The notes under the pieces: generated by a model
What the model was told of the DNA's origin: nothing
Databases searched by the model: none
What the model saw: only the letters and a program-made list of their open reading frames with translations
Position numbers and translations under genes: made by a program
Part shown: in pieces, positions 1-12,175 of the stretch
How positions within the stretch are numbered: position 1 is the first letter of the stretch
Layout of the letters: every line of letters starts with the position of its first letter
NCBI GenBank assembly: GCA_963920665.1
Contig: OY987266.1
Coordinates: 11,351,001 to 11,415,000, forward strand
Direction of reading: 5' to 3'
From: Straminergon stramineum
Taxonomy: Eukaryota > Streptophyta > Bryopsida > Hypnales > Calliergonaceae
Length of the DNA: 64,000 nt

Positions 1-285
1 GATCTCAATGTAATAAACAAAACAAACTACCTAACTTAAGATATAGACTAATATGCCTTGTACCATTGCCACAACCAAAAGTATAGTAAAAGTGATTTTC
101 TAATTTTTTTATTCAAAAAAACTTTGAAATTCAATAATTTTTACATTGTACATCCAAACACCATGTATCAAGGCCCGTGCACCCCTCCTCACAAAGAGTT
201 CTCCAAAGGTAACAAAAACAAGACCACAAAATGCACAATTTCAGAGATTTCAATGTAACAAACAAAACAAATCAAACAACATAAC

Positions 286-480
286 TTAACCCTTAAAGGA
301 CAGACTAATGACCATGAAAATCAAGGCTTTTGAAACCATGTAACATCATTTACTTTAAAAAAACCAAAAATATCCATTAGAGGTCAAACCACTATAGAAG
401 GTCTTCCCTTTCCACCCCTAATTCCAAAGATGAATAGTTGCACTTCTGTCCTACACAGGAGAATTCCTTGTCATGCATCA
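286..480 (+). repeat. TTAA-bounded repeat, copy A (empty-site copy)
   Basis: It starts TTAA (286-289) then CCCTTAAAGG. It aligns with about 29021-29205 (same orientation) and with the reverse complement of 58105-58239 plus 59184-59256. Shared landmarks are GAAACCATGTAACATCATTT, GAGGTCAAACCACT and AGATGAATAGTTGCACTTCT. Near 352-358 this copy has a single TTAA where the 58-kb copy carries a 944-bp insertion between two TTAAs. The far end is not defined. Confidence 0.7.
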
Positions 481-1170
481 ACCCTTTTACGTCCATGTTG
501 ACGTCTAAGGATTAAGGCATGTCATGTTAACCCCTACAAGACCCTCAGCTGTATTGAAGGATGAAAAACGACCTATAATGGTTTACTTGACCAATTAAGA
601 ATTAAACAAGTCAATATCAATTTTCTCCAAAATAAAAACAGATTATGCAAACTACATCATTATTATATTCACAAAAATGTACCCCAAGCCATCACCTGAC
701 AAAGGCACCCAAACTGCAGTGGTTGGTCATGTTAAACATAAATAACGAAGACCACTGTTAACTTAATGTACATCTTGTCAATTAACCCAAGTACAACATA
801 TGCGTCATGTCACCGTTGATTCCATAGAACAATGTTCTCTTAGGGTTTTAGAAAATAGGTCTTGTGACAACATTTTGATTTACAGTGTAGCTAATTTTTG
901 ACCATTCATATAATGTTTAGATCAAACTAATGGTTTTTGATAGTATTAGTTGGTGCTTACAAATAACAGAATAACACACTTTCGAAGGCTTCGCCGATAC
1001 AGACCATATCACCGAGACACAAAAACTCCATTTTAGACCAAGAATTCCGTGCAATCTAAAGATTGCGCACAAACGGCACTAGTCCCCATTTGCATCAGGA
1101 TTTTTTTTTGGCAAGTTACTAACCACTCCTTCAGAAAGGCACGAAGCGGCAAAAGAGACGAACAAAAAAT

Positions 1171-1185
1171 CCTAAACCCTAAACC
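1171..1185. promoter_or_regulatory. Telobox-like motif
   Basis: CCTAAACCCTAAACC contains the plant telobox core AAACCCTAA, which is common near the 5' ends of plant growth and translation genes. No gene starting here is visible, so a role is not established. Confidence 0.3.
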
Positions 1186-1570
1186 ATTTGAACGGCATTG
1201 TTGAAATTAAAGCACTAAGGCTGAGTTCATACCATAATGTCAATCCAAGCACCTCCCAGGTCTGTAGACACAAAATACCCCTATACTGTACATTCATACT
1301 AACAACCCTTGAAACCACAAAATTCACCTTCTCAATTTACCACAGGGTGCCATTTCATTTATATGCACATCCATCACCACACTTGGGTGATTTCTTTCCC
1401 ACATGGAACAGGTCATGGTACAGGAGTCGTGTGAGGACAGTCGACCGACAGAAATAAAAGCGCTATCGCTCTTTACATCCCCAAATTGTATTTACAGTTG
1501 GGCATTGCTTGCAGCCAATTATGAGGTCCAACCACCAGCACAGCGGGGAGGAGGACCATGACGACCCCCA

Positions 1571-1576
1571 TTTATT
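1571..1576 (-). terminator. Candidate polyadenylation signal of the E2 gene
   Basis: TTTATT on the plus strand reads AATAAA on the minus strand, about 235 bases past the E2 stop codon, a normal distance for a plant 3' UTR. Plant signals are loose, so this is only a candidate. Confidence 0.35.
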
Positions 1577-1810
1577 GCAATAGGAACTAAGTCTTACCTG
1601 TCCGGAAGCCCCAAGGAGCCCTTCTGAGACAAATCATAGGGTCAAATCATCTTATCCCCAAGATTTCTCTCTGCCCGGGATTCAAGCCACCCAAAATGGA
1701 TGTCAAACAAGTAGCAGAAGAGCAGCATAGCCCTCGCCTGGCTTGATCCCATCTGGTGTGGATGAGACAAAGGAGAGGACTTTCCAATAGTCACAAAGAC
1801 GAAAAAAACC

Positions 1811-4220
1811 TCAAGGGTCTGCAGGGCCGGCCATCTCCTCGTCACTTGACATATACTCTTCATCCTCACTCACCTCACCATCACTGGTGTCCTCTTCTGG
1901 TCGCCTTCCGATGTCCTCTAATTTTGCATATCTTTCACAATATTCTGCAATGAAAACAACAAACAACAGTGTGGTCAATGTCTTTAAGACACCCACACAC
2001 TCACACACACTCTGTAATTGCACATTCAGTGCATACCTTGAGAATCATTCACGTTGTGTACGCATCTGATTGGAGAACCTCCTCATGCCAAGTTTGACTT
2101 GCACCCCCGAGGCAGTGCGATTAGAGGGTTCAGAGTACAAAAGCTAGCAAGTGCCAAATTAACCAAAAATTAACTATAAATTTAAACCCTATACCTAGAA
2201 GTTATACAGCGTTTCCAGAGCACGTAACATAAGATACCACTATATTCAAACAGTTATGTACTTTAAGAAGAGCGTACTGGCTAAGTACCTTTCACTTTCT
2301 GCTCGTAATGCTCGCGGTCACGCATCATCAAAGCAGCAGCTTCACCGTTCAAGGGATCGGTCGGGTTAGGATAGAGGAGGAGCTGAGGCAAGAATACTTC
2401 AAATACATTGATGAGATCTGCAAGAATCACAATGCGCATTGCACATTGTAAGCATCTCTGCAGGTTAAAAATAATTGAACGCTTCAGGGTCAATTAAAAA
2501 AACAAGTAAACCCTAAATAATTAATCACGATTTAGGTCTCGGAATCAAGCAGACATGTCATCCAGATCTAATCACAAAATCAGCAACACTTGAAGAGGGT
2601 CACTCACCAAACATGGGACTCCAAGTCTGATTGATGACATCCAAGCACACAGATCCTGACCTGCAACCACCGCAGGTGCCCAACGTCTAAGCATCTGAAT
2701 CTCACGTCCACCACGATTACAGCCATGCTCTTCATAGAACAAGAAGATGCACAATATAATGCTCAAACTTCAGCCAAATGAACCTGAACCTGCATACAGG
2801 TTGTGGATAAAGAAACAAAAAGGCCAAAAGACAGAAAACAAAATTTCTGAGGCCATCAAAAGTACCCTCGCTTTGACTTGGATTCTCAAAACAAGCCTAA
2901 TACAACTGAAGGAACCCATCACATACAGCGTGAACTGGACGTCATGTCATCAGCACTACCGGTACTTTACATTGAATTTGATGCAGCTCGAGAATCTCGA
3001 AAAACACAAAAACCATAAATTCTGCGATAACAGCCTAGATATTTTGGACTTCCAGAGACCGTGATCATCAACAACAGGAAACAGTGCGCAATCCCTTGCT
3101 CTACAAAGGTCTTTACTTCCCCAGGCGTAGAGTAGGAGAAATGAGCGAAAGACGTCACAAAAAAGTACAGCATTACAAAATTGGCAATCCACAACTGTAA
3201 AAGAAACAAAAACACATGGGATTGAGAATTGATGTCTTACATCTCATCCACATTAGGATGGAAGATCCTGTTCACAAATCCAATGGACGGAGACTTGTAC
3301 GGGTAGGCCTCGGGCAATTCAACACGGATTTTCCAGGTTCCTTCTTGATACGGACCTGCCAACACTCAATCCATCAACAATTGTACAAATGAAAATGAAA
3401 ATAATGTATACCTGCATTGAAGGGCAGCACACCTATGAGCTACAGCCCTAGAAAGGAAAATTAGAAAAGCCACTCAGACACCAAAAATCACGTCTCTCCA
3501 TTACTCCCTTATCAACCCCTTTAGTAATGTTATTTCACTCTGACCAAACAACCTATAACAGGAGTAGCTCAACACAGTTTTTAATAAAAACATCGCCTTT
3601 CATGTTCATCCCAATATGCATATCCAATTCTAAAAGAGGCTAATAACACCATAAAAAGACAGTTCTAGATCAGAAACCCTGCCCGACCACGCGAAACTCG
3701 AAAGCCACTCCACGTAAACAGAAGAGAAACTGAAAAGATAGTGGCGTACTATCACGTGGCCCATGAAACTCGACATAGAATTCGCTCATTCCATCATTCA
3801 CCATCTCCACTTTGTAGTCACTCATCATCCTGTACAGCCACAATCATCAGAAACAAAGACCTTCCTTTCCAAAAAAAAATTTCATCCAGTTGCGCCTCGC
3901 CTCACCAACGACACACACAATTACCACCACGCAGCTTGCCACATGGATCAAAAATCAATGGAGAATGGCAACAATCACGACAACAATCATGACAACCTCC
4001 AAGAAACGACGTAGCACCACATGCACACAAATGATTCACTCCTCGGCTGCCATCAACCACAAACGCTCCTCCTCCCACCTCAACACGAAGACGACGAACA
4101 GCAGTGAAATAGACGCGGACATAAAAAAATACGATAGAATCAAAAATCCGAAAAAAATAACAAAAGCAAGGCTTACAGCTTCATCACGTCCATCTCCCGC
4201 CGCTTGCTTGGGGACGACAT
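1811..4220 (-). CDS. UBC4/5/6: Ubiquitin-conjugating enzyme E2, UBC4/5/6 (UBE2H) type
   Basis: A class III-type E2 that accepts ubiquitin from E1 on a cysteine and passes it on with E3 ligases. Six exons on the minus strand: 4177-4220, 3750-3829, 3241-3355, 2608-2660, 2289-2417 and 1811-1944. All introns are GT-AG. The sum is 555 bases, 184 residues plus stop, which fits the family's usual 183-187. The start [11 protein letters not shown] is the family's own N-terminus. The HPN motif is at residues 74-76 and the catalytic Cys85 lies in [17 protein letters not shown]. The UBC fold ends near residue 145 and an acidic tail follows ([18 protein letters not shown]). Motifs and codon phase are complete, so it looks functional. 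Which of UBC4, 5 or 6 it matches best cannot be told. The upstream leader is pyrimidine-rich on the plus strand. Confidence 0.97.
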
Positions 4221-4264
4221 GATGCTCTCCAACCACCAAACCTTCCGTCACCTCACTCACTCAC

Positions 4265-4287
4265 TCAATCAATCAATCAATCAATCA
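4265..4287. repeat. (AATC)n microsatellite in the E2 5' leader
   Basis: Five to six tandem AATC units, 45-67 bases upstream of the E2 start codon and so probably in its 5' UTR or proximal promoter. Confidence 0.85.
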
Positions 4288-4289
4288 AA

Positions 4290-4900
4290 GTCACCACAAA
4301 CGCGCAATCCTCTCTCCTCACCTCCAGAGAGCTGCTCCCCGACCGAGGCAAAGGAAACACGAGCAAGAGCAGAGAAAATGCCAAGGCGACGACACACCAC
4401 CACGCTGCCGTCCCTCGGTGGCTACGACTGCTAAAAACAGAGCACCTAACTTCTAAGCAAAGGCAAAGGGGAAGGCTGGTGCCCTAATCAAGGCGGGCGA
4501 CGCGCAAAGCGAGGAAGGAGAAAAGGGCAAGGGTTGCGTGCCGGAGGCAGGGATGATCAGCGCCTGAATGGGAATTTCTACGTTTGCTTGCTCCAGACAC
4601 TATACTTCCAACCACCCAACACACTGCGCGACACAGAAAATAATACAAAATACTACTAAGCTTCAGGCCAAGCCACCCGGGGGGGCTTCGACTTCGCCTT
4701 CCTTCTTCCCTTCTTCTCTTCTTCTTCCCTAATGAACACCTCCTCCTTCTTCCCATCATCACTCGGGCCTCTTCTTCTTTGCCCTCCCTTCATGGGGCCC
4801 ATAAAGTTCTTCCCACCTTTTTTGCCCTCGCCTTTTACTTTTTGCAATCCTCCCTCTTCCTTTTGCTCTCTCACGTCCTTTTTCTTACTTGTCAAACATT
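4290..4900 (-). promoter_or_regulatory. Presumed E2 promoter and leader
   Basis: GC-richer than its surroundings, with a long CTT/TTC tract at about 4690-4880 (GAA/GAG-rich on the gene's strand). Such tracts are common at plant transcription starts. No clear TATA box was fixed. A 79-residue frame at 4656-4895 is a by-product of the purine bias. Confidence 0.4.
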
Positions 4901-7900
4901 TGGGATTTGTACTCCGTGATTTGGAAGTTCATTTATATAATTGGGTGCTTTCTAGTTTTTCTTTTTTCAAAATACAAATTGAAAAGTAGAGTTTTGAAAA
5001 GTGATTAGTGAAACAACAATTATATTCTCTAATTGAACTTTTTGGCATTAATTTGCTTCTATTCTAATTCCAGACCTAACTTTGTCTTGTTGAATCAGGA
5101 TGAATGAGGCTTCAATCCAAAAGTCTTCCACATGATTTTATTTTGTGTTGCATATTTTGCTTATAGTCAATGCAATTGTAGAGTTGTTAATTTCTATATT
5201 TATAAACCAATATAGTAAGTGTTGTTGTTATCTTTTTGTAGCTCAATGGAGTAGGTGGATGGTTGGACTTTCACAACAATGGTTGGATTTGGTTGACTTT
5301 TTTCTTGTGAAAAGTCACAACTCTTGCCTTGCTTGGTGGTTGCTCTTCATCACTTTTATGGCAATGATCTTCATCTTCATGTGCTACTATTGCTTCTTCT
5401 TATCTTTTTTCAATGACAATTTTTTAATTTCTATAGTGCTTATGCATTTTTTGCCCAAGAATTGAAGAAAATGGTCCCATTGAAATTGAGATTTTAGACA
5501 AAAATAAATAAAGTAAGTAAAAAGATAAATATAGGATCTTATACTTATCTTTGTATACAATACTTGTAAATCATTTCAAACTCAAATCTTTAACCATTTT
5601 TAAGATCCAAGTACGCAAAGATGAATGCTTTTATTTCAGTGATTACTTCCCATGGATGACTCTCTACTTTGACATTCAATAAAAATTACATGATACAAAA
5701 TTCAATTTTGTTTCTTCTAACATAATGTACATACTTGAGTTGAAAACCAATGTACAAGAAATCAAAATTTATAACGACATTGTGAAAGAACATGCCATGC
5801 ACTAGCATGATATAATGACAATATTGTAAGCAACAAATTATAGCATACATCAAATTGCTCATTAAAGCTCAAAAGAAATCTTTTCACTAATCTAAACCAG
5901 AAATTGTATTGATAAAGCATTGTATAGTGGTAGGAAGAAAATTTTATTCAAAACAAAAAATTGGAAAGTTATAGCATTTCTAATAGAAAAAAATCATTAG
6001 GTTGTCCCTCTCAATACATAAACTCTCTTTAAACTAGTCTTAAATACTATGTCATAAGAAAATGACAAGAGAATGATAATTTGAACTACAATATGAAATG
6101 ATTTATAGAACAAGCATCCCAATACAGAATTGCCTTCAACTTATACTTTGGGATTGTATTGAATATTCAACTTATACTTGACTAGTCAAAGATCATTCAT
6201 TTTAATCAATTTTAAAACATAATAAGTATGTAGGTAATAAAGACATAATGTACACTTCAAGATACTTTAAATCTATTCTAATATCTATCTAAATAGCTTT
6301 GTAACCACTTGGCATATATCTCTTCTATCTACATTGTCATATACTCTAATAGAGTATCAATGTAGTTCTACTTTAGTTGGTATTGTCATTGTCACCTCTA
6401 TTCGGACACTATGTACATGAATTGATATTACTTGTGAATGTCTACTTTTTGATCTTATAGGCACATACTTCTATAAAAATATAATCGCTTCTCTTTCAAA
6501 TCACAAGCTTCTTTCTCTCAATGGTTCCTATGTTTCTTGGGTGCTATTGCTATGACTATATCCAAACCTACTTAAACAATCAAATACAAACTTTAGATTC
6601 ATAAAATTGAAACAAAACCTAGGTTCCTTTCATTAATAGTAAAGACAAAAGTTAAATAGAACTAAACAAATTAATATCCTCCACGTTTTTGAAAAAATAA
6701 AATAGACTCATTCCTCCCTAAATGCACACAGTAGGTAACCATACAAACAAGGGAAAATAAAATAGTAGCTATTTTTTTAAATTGGAGGTTGCAACTTCTT
6801 TTGCAAGTGTAGAAGAAAGAAGGGTTAGACGCTCAAGGGGGAGGCCCAAGAAAGTAATTGGAGGGGTTAAGAGGGAGGGCCAAAAGGTTAGGTAGAGAAT
6901 GAACTTAGGGTTTTTAAATGCAAAAGTGGTGTATGCATAAGGGGTTCAAAATTGACACAAGGATGTCTTTTTAGAACCTTAAAATTTCAATTTCTAATAT
7001 TCACCTAGAAACTTGTAGTAAAATTCATTCATAATAGTGAAATAGTAGTAAAAATCCAATAATAAAGCAATATTTTTCATAGTATCTAAATATTACTTAA
7101 CATTTGTTATGAAAAAATGACCTTAAAGTGTATCATATTATTGAAATTTTAAAAATCTACTATTGAAGGGCAAAAAATATGTTTCCATGATCAAATTTTT
7201 GTCCATTTATTGCAAGTCAATCTAACATGAGATTTTTGTCAATATTAAGAAAATGCATATGCTACAAGTATAAATTTTATTTATGAGTGTATTGTCCAAC
7301 TAAAATATTTTGAAGTCAATTTGTGAAACATCTCTAGCTATTATTTTGAATTTGAAAATATACATCATTTCTATCTATAATGCATCACAATCATCTCTTT
7401 GATGAAAACCTCAAAAACAGTGCAAGGCATATCTTTTATATCAAATTGTAGTTTTGTCTAAGATCCCTTGGGTCAGTAGGGATTAAAAACTAAGGAAAAA
7501 TGACCTATCAATTTTTTTAGAATGATATGGTCACCCTCAAATTTAGCAAGATAAACTCATAAGCTAGGCTTCATTGCCACAAATTCCGAATCCTTGTAAA
7601 AGCTCATTTAAATTAAGACATATTGGATTCTACATTTCTTTTCATCTCATTTTAGTCTTGACCAATTTCAAGTTATGAAGCCTAGAGTAAAGTGAATTTA
7701 AACCAAACCTTCTTCTTCTCCAATCAAAATACACAATTGATTGATATTTGATGCCACATGGTAGCCATTGTTGACCGGGTCTCTTGCCTTCCTACAACAA
7801 ATGTTGCAAAGGCTCAAGCACAAGATTGGGAGCTTCTAGAAGTTTTTGAAAGTTTCTTTGTCTTTCTAAGTTTTTTAGTCCACTTTGTTCTAGAATCACA

Positions 7901-10645
7901 TAATAGAGGCTTGGAGGGCACAAGTTTTTGTTGCTAAAAGAACAATAATGGAAGATGATGAAAATGATTATTTCAATTTACAATGGATTTTAGGGTTGCA
8001 AAATGGCAATGGGAAAGATTTGAATATGCCTATAGTTGCACGTTGGTCATAACCCACGAGGTCTCCAAATATATATAGAGATCACTAAGAGATGCATGAG
8101 TGCATAATGAAGGACTATTTTGCTAAGACCCTAAACTACAGTTCTAGTTCACTTGTTGCATCTTGTACAATATGATTGTGGAAGATAAATATGTTCACAT
8201 GGTTGCTTGCATTTTCATGCTTATACACTAGCAATGTTATTCTTCAAAGCCCTCTTTGTCAAAGTCCTACTGATGTCACTACCAATGTATCAACCATTCT
8301 ATTTGGATAGCCTTCCTTTGCTTGAATTCTTGCCATGCCTCCTCCACATGGGCAACCTCTCACTCTTTCACCTCTCGTTTTTTAGTTGCTCGGGCTTTTA
8401 AAACCACATCATGTGCCAATCTTGCCTCTAGTTTATCCAATTCTTCTTATTGCTAAAGATGCAAGTAACACAAAGTTTCAAGTAAAGTGGCACATGATCC
8501 TAGAGTTATCATAAGGAAGAGCATGTTTTGTTCAACTAGTAAATTTGTCTTCCTTATTGTCACAACCACAAGCCCTTGAGTAGAAGTTGCTTGGGCATAA
8601 TGACACCTTCTCTAGTTTTGGCCACTTTTTGCATAAGTTTTACAACTATTGTCCCCTTAGACATTCTTGGAAAACTTGATTGCCATCTTGCATTATCAAT
8701 GCAATTTGGCCCTCAATGATGATGTTGAAGTCAAGAATCCCATCCACAAAGCTTGGACTAGAATTTGAGATGGCCTTTCTCTTATTGGACATACATGGCT
8801 TCATACTTCCTCAACCATCTAACCAATGATGATAATCTTTGACAATTAACCAACAATGTTTAAAAGTGAGATTGAGACTCTTTGGTTGTTTGGACCTATA
8901 CAACTCTTTAGCCATCTACAATATATTAATTCCACTTGCCCCAATAGATTTTAACCTCAAAATTGGTTTTGAGTAAAAATAAACTTTGCCACATCATGCT
9001 TTATTCTCCTCCATTTGGTTTCTAACAATTTACAAGATCTAAATCTTTTTGGTCTAAGTGGATCATAATATGCAAAATTTGATTTCCAAAAACATGGGAC
9101 TTTTGTTGGTTACCAAAGATGGAGGCTTGACTTACAACAAGTACATTACGCCCAATGTTCTCACTCTTCTTCTTGCATAAATTTTTTGCCATTCAAAGTA
9201 TCAAGGCTTGTGGTAGTGCATCACACACTAATAGCATGCCTTCCATCCTTGCAACCACTTCCCCATTCACTATTGTCAAATGCAACTCCTTGACCACTAC
9301 CCTCACTAGTTGCAACTCTCCATCCCCCATCATATTGCATAAACACCCTCGTACAACTTTGCACCCTCAATCCTAATCCATGCCTTTCAAGGAGGACATT
9401 ATCATCTTCAAAGCGTTCATTGCGTTACAACCCAAAAACCCAAACTTCCAATGTCTTGTGATCCAACACTCTCGCACAAATCAATGCCACCATTGCTACA
9501 AAATGGTCTCTGTCTAGCCCCTTGCTCACTCCTCCATCCCACCATTCTTCATCCCCTCCCCTCCAACAATGAAAATCACGACAAGAAACAATATCGTTGA
9601 CAAAAAATATTGCAAAATCAAAGCCCGGCTACAATGTGAATTAGACGGGCCAGGCACCAATGACGTTCAAAGCATGTTTTATGAGGGGTTGGGGAGTGTT
9701 AGCTTATGAGCATAGAATCTATGAGCCATGAACCTAGGAGTTTACATTATAGACACCTTCTACGATTAGAGATGTCTATATTACACTTACCTATGTTACA
9801 AACTCTTTTCATGTTACAATATATTTATGCTATAGATACATATGTTATAAACACCTTCAAATGATTGTAGGTACATACCTGCAACTAGGTTCAAGACTTG
9901 TAGACTCGTGTCTCTATGCTCATGTGCCTAGCATTGTTGGAGGCCGGGCCTGTTGGGTTCATTGGGTTTCGCTTGGGGTGCTCTTAACTTATTAGAAACA
10001 GTTTCATTTTGGAGACAGCTGATTGTGCTGATTTTGGACTCATTTAAGTTATGCTGGCAATTTAGTCAATCAAGTTGCAGCCACCAGCCCACAATCCCAC
10101 CATCAATCAATGTGCAAGATTAGCATGGATTGAGTCCAATTGCCCATTCAAATCTCTTCTGTACTGAACTACCATATTAATTTGGTGTGTCAAAAAAAAT
10201 AAAAAATTTAATTCACTTTTGGGTGAAAGCACATGGAGATCTGACTCCCACAATCCAGAATCCTGAAAGGGCTGGACGGAACTCTGGAAGATCACTTGAT
10301 TCCTCCTAACTTATAAGTTAAGTTACCACCATGATGAATTCATTTCATTTCTTTTCTTTTTTGACACAAATGAAACGGAATTTCATTGCTAAGGTTAGAG
10401 TACAAAACCGCCAGCCTCATCGAGTTCATTTCCAAGGTTGGGATGATTTTGTCAGGATCCCAAACTTTAGTGAAAGTGAAGTTCTTTGGGTTCTGGGGGG
10501 TTCCTGGAAGGAAAGCTGCTGTTAAAAAGTCGCAGATGGATAGTGATTCTCAAGAATATGGGACAAAAGAAAAGTGCACCTATTGGTCCAAAAATCAGAT
10601 CATTTTTGGCAAAGTACCTTGGTGTTAGGTTTTGTTCTTTTAGGT
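4901..10645. other. AT-rich intergenic DNA without a supported gene
   Basis: About 5.7 kb without a recognisable domain. Short hydrophobic frames (for example 5145-5465) follow from T-rich composition. At 8200-9600 the minus strand has long partly open stretches rich in charged residues, broken by many stops, possibly a very old transposon remnant. No terminal repeats were found. Confidence 0.4.
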
Positions 10646-10649
10646 TTAA

Positions 10650-10798
10650 CCCTTGGATGGTGTAGGTCCTTATGACCATAGCAGTCATCAAAGTTGCACC
10701 GATGAATTCTAGAAACAATAGTTGCATTCTTTGTTTTTGCAATGAACAAAAAAGTAGTCATCCATCTATCACTTTTCAGCCTCAATGTCCTTCAAGGG
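10650..10798. mobile_element. 149-bp TTAA-flanked MITE
   Basis: Ends are CCCTTGGATGG and, reverse-complemented at the other end, CCCTTGAAGG, flanked on both sides by TTAA (10646-10649, 10799-10802). The TTAA duplication and CCC termini are those of piggyBac-type elements. It is too short to encode anything and must be non-autonomous. Confidence 0.5.
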
Positions 10799-11631
10799 TT
10801 AAAAGTTCCATATGTGTCACCTAAACCAAATAAACACTTCATGGGAGAATAAAAAATGATTTCTAGTATTAATACTTTAACTGCAGTCCATTGCATGTCA
10901 ATCCTACAAATAAGTGTTTTAAAGATTTGAGAATGGACATTTTGATATTCCATATTTTAAGGTAATTTCACCTAATACCATCAAAACAAGCATTTGCCCA
11001 AGGTTTATAGTTTGTGAATTTGTCTAAATTTTTGTTGGATCTTGATGAGAATTGAAAGGGAATTTGAGATTTTTTTGGTAGGTTTATTTTTGACAACATA
11101 AGAATAAATAATGAATTTTCAAAGTACTAAAAATAGATGTATCCAAAATTCCTAGGCTCTCATGTTCAAAATGTTCACATTCATATGTCTATCTATAAAT
11201 AGTTTGTAAGAGCAATTCCCATCATGAGTACATTGTAATAGTGATGTATTGTAGAGTTGTATTATTGGAAGAAACACGAGTAGAAACATGGTCCGTGTAA
11301 TCTAACAATTGGCCTCTTTTTTCAAAACTATTCTCCAATTTTGAATAGATAGTTTAACCTGTCTAAAGCTTTTAGGCATAAAATCATGCCATTTCAAATT
11401 TTTGGGCAGGACCTTCAAGGTACAATATTTGTTGAATTCTTGTGAAATTTTTACCAAAGATAAATTTCCCTACTAGCTTGATGCCTAAAAAGTTTTACAA
11501 CAATGCAAGTTGCAGATAAATAGTTATGTCTTAAAAGAACATTTTTTTGAAAAACAAGGAGTTTGGGACAACTTTGATAGAGAGGTCCAATAAATTTTTT
11601 CTGGAATTCCAACTATACAAAATTGTATTAA

Positions 11632-12171
11632 CCCCTAGAGGATTGAGTGACCGTTGAATGTATGCAGGTAATTTCAGGTAGGTTTGTATGAAGTCATCTT
11701 CTAATTGATGTTCTTCAAATTTTGACACAAGGTGTGGACATGTACCCCCTTAGTGGGAATGTAATTTTTTTTTCCGATCAGGTGCTTGGATCAAAAGTTA
11801 TCCTATCCTAAACTTTTCTAGCAGCTCGGGCAACATGTGCAAAACACCTCTACTTTTGAAATTTGGTAGGTATGTAACTTACATGATATAAGATGCAAAT
11901 GTCAAAAAATAACCATATATAGTGTAAAAATCTCAACCTAGGAGGAGTTAAAGGTTGTTGGCCATGTCAGGCAAGGTTGAAAAAAAATTCTCTAAACTTC
12001 AAACGTTATAATCTTTCAATCCATACAGTCAAAGATTCTGAATTTTTTCCTACACATTCTCATAGTATTCTAGTACAAATTTGTATGGTTGAATTTTGAA
12101 AAAAAAAACTGCTCTAAAAAGTGGCATTTTTACACAATTTGTGTCTAAAATGTGCCCCGGTCCTTTAGGGG
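11632..12171. mobile_element. TTAA-flanked element, copy a (540 bp)
   Basis: Ends CCCCTAGAGG and CCTTTAGGGG, flanked by TTAA (11628-11631, 12172-12175). The interior aligns along its length, in the same orientation, with 27878-28450: shared landmarks are GGATCAAAAGTTAT, GAAATTTGGTAGGT and ACAAATTTGTATGGTTGAAT. No transposase is visible. TTAA duplication plus CCC ends suggests a piggyBac-type non-autonomous element. Confidence 0.65.
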
Positions 12172-12175
12172 TTAA

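Larger units (their letters stand above)
1..1570. other. Non-coding flank downstream of the E2 gene
   Basis: AT-rich sequence without a supportable gene. About 70 bases are repeated: the block starting at 1 (GATCTCAATGTAATAAACAA) recurs at about 239-300 as a diverged direct copy. A repeat copy starts at 286, and a telobox-like stretch is at 1171-1185. The open frames here are short and show no domain. Confidence 0.5.

Noticed and set aside
524..843. TTAACCCC near 526 and TTAGGG near 838 as another TTAA element
   Set aside because: The right flank is not TTAA and the interior does not match the family.
5145..5465. 106-codon hydrophobic plus-strand frame
   Set aside because: No ATG at its beginning, T-rich composition forces hydrophobic residues, no domain and no splice context.
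8200..9640. Partly open minus-strand stretches and a plus-strand frame at 9155-9376
   Set aside because: Too many stops, no transposase, gag, polymerase or other motif; at most an ancient remnant.
9700..10000. TGTTAG after a purine-rich run, like the start of a copia LTR
   Set aside because: No matching second LTR, primer-binding site or reverse transcriptase; one motif is not enough.
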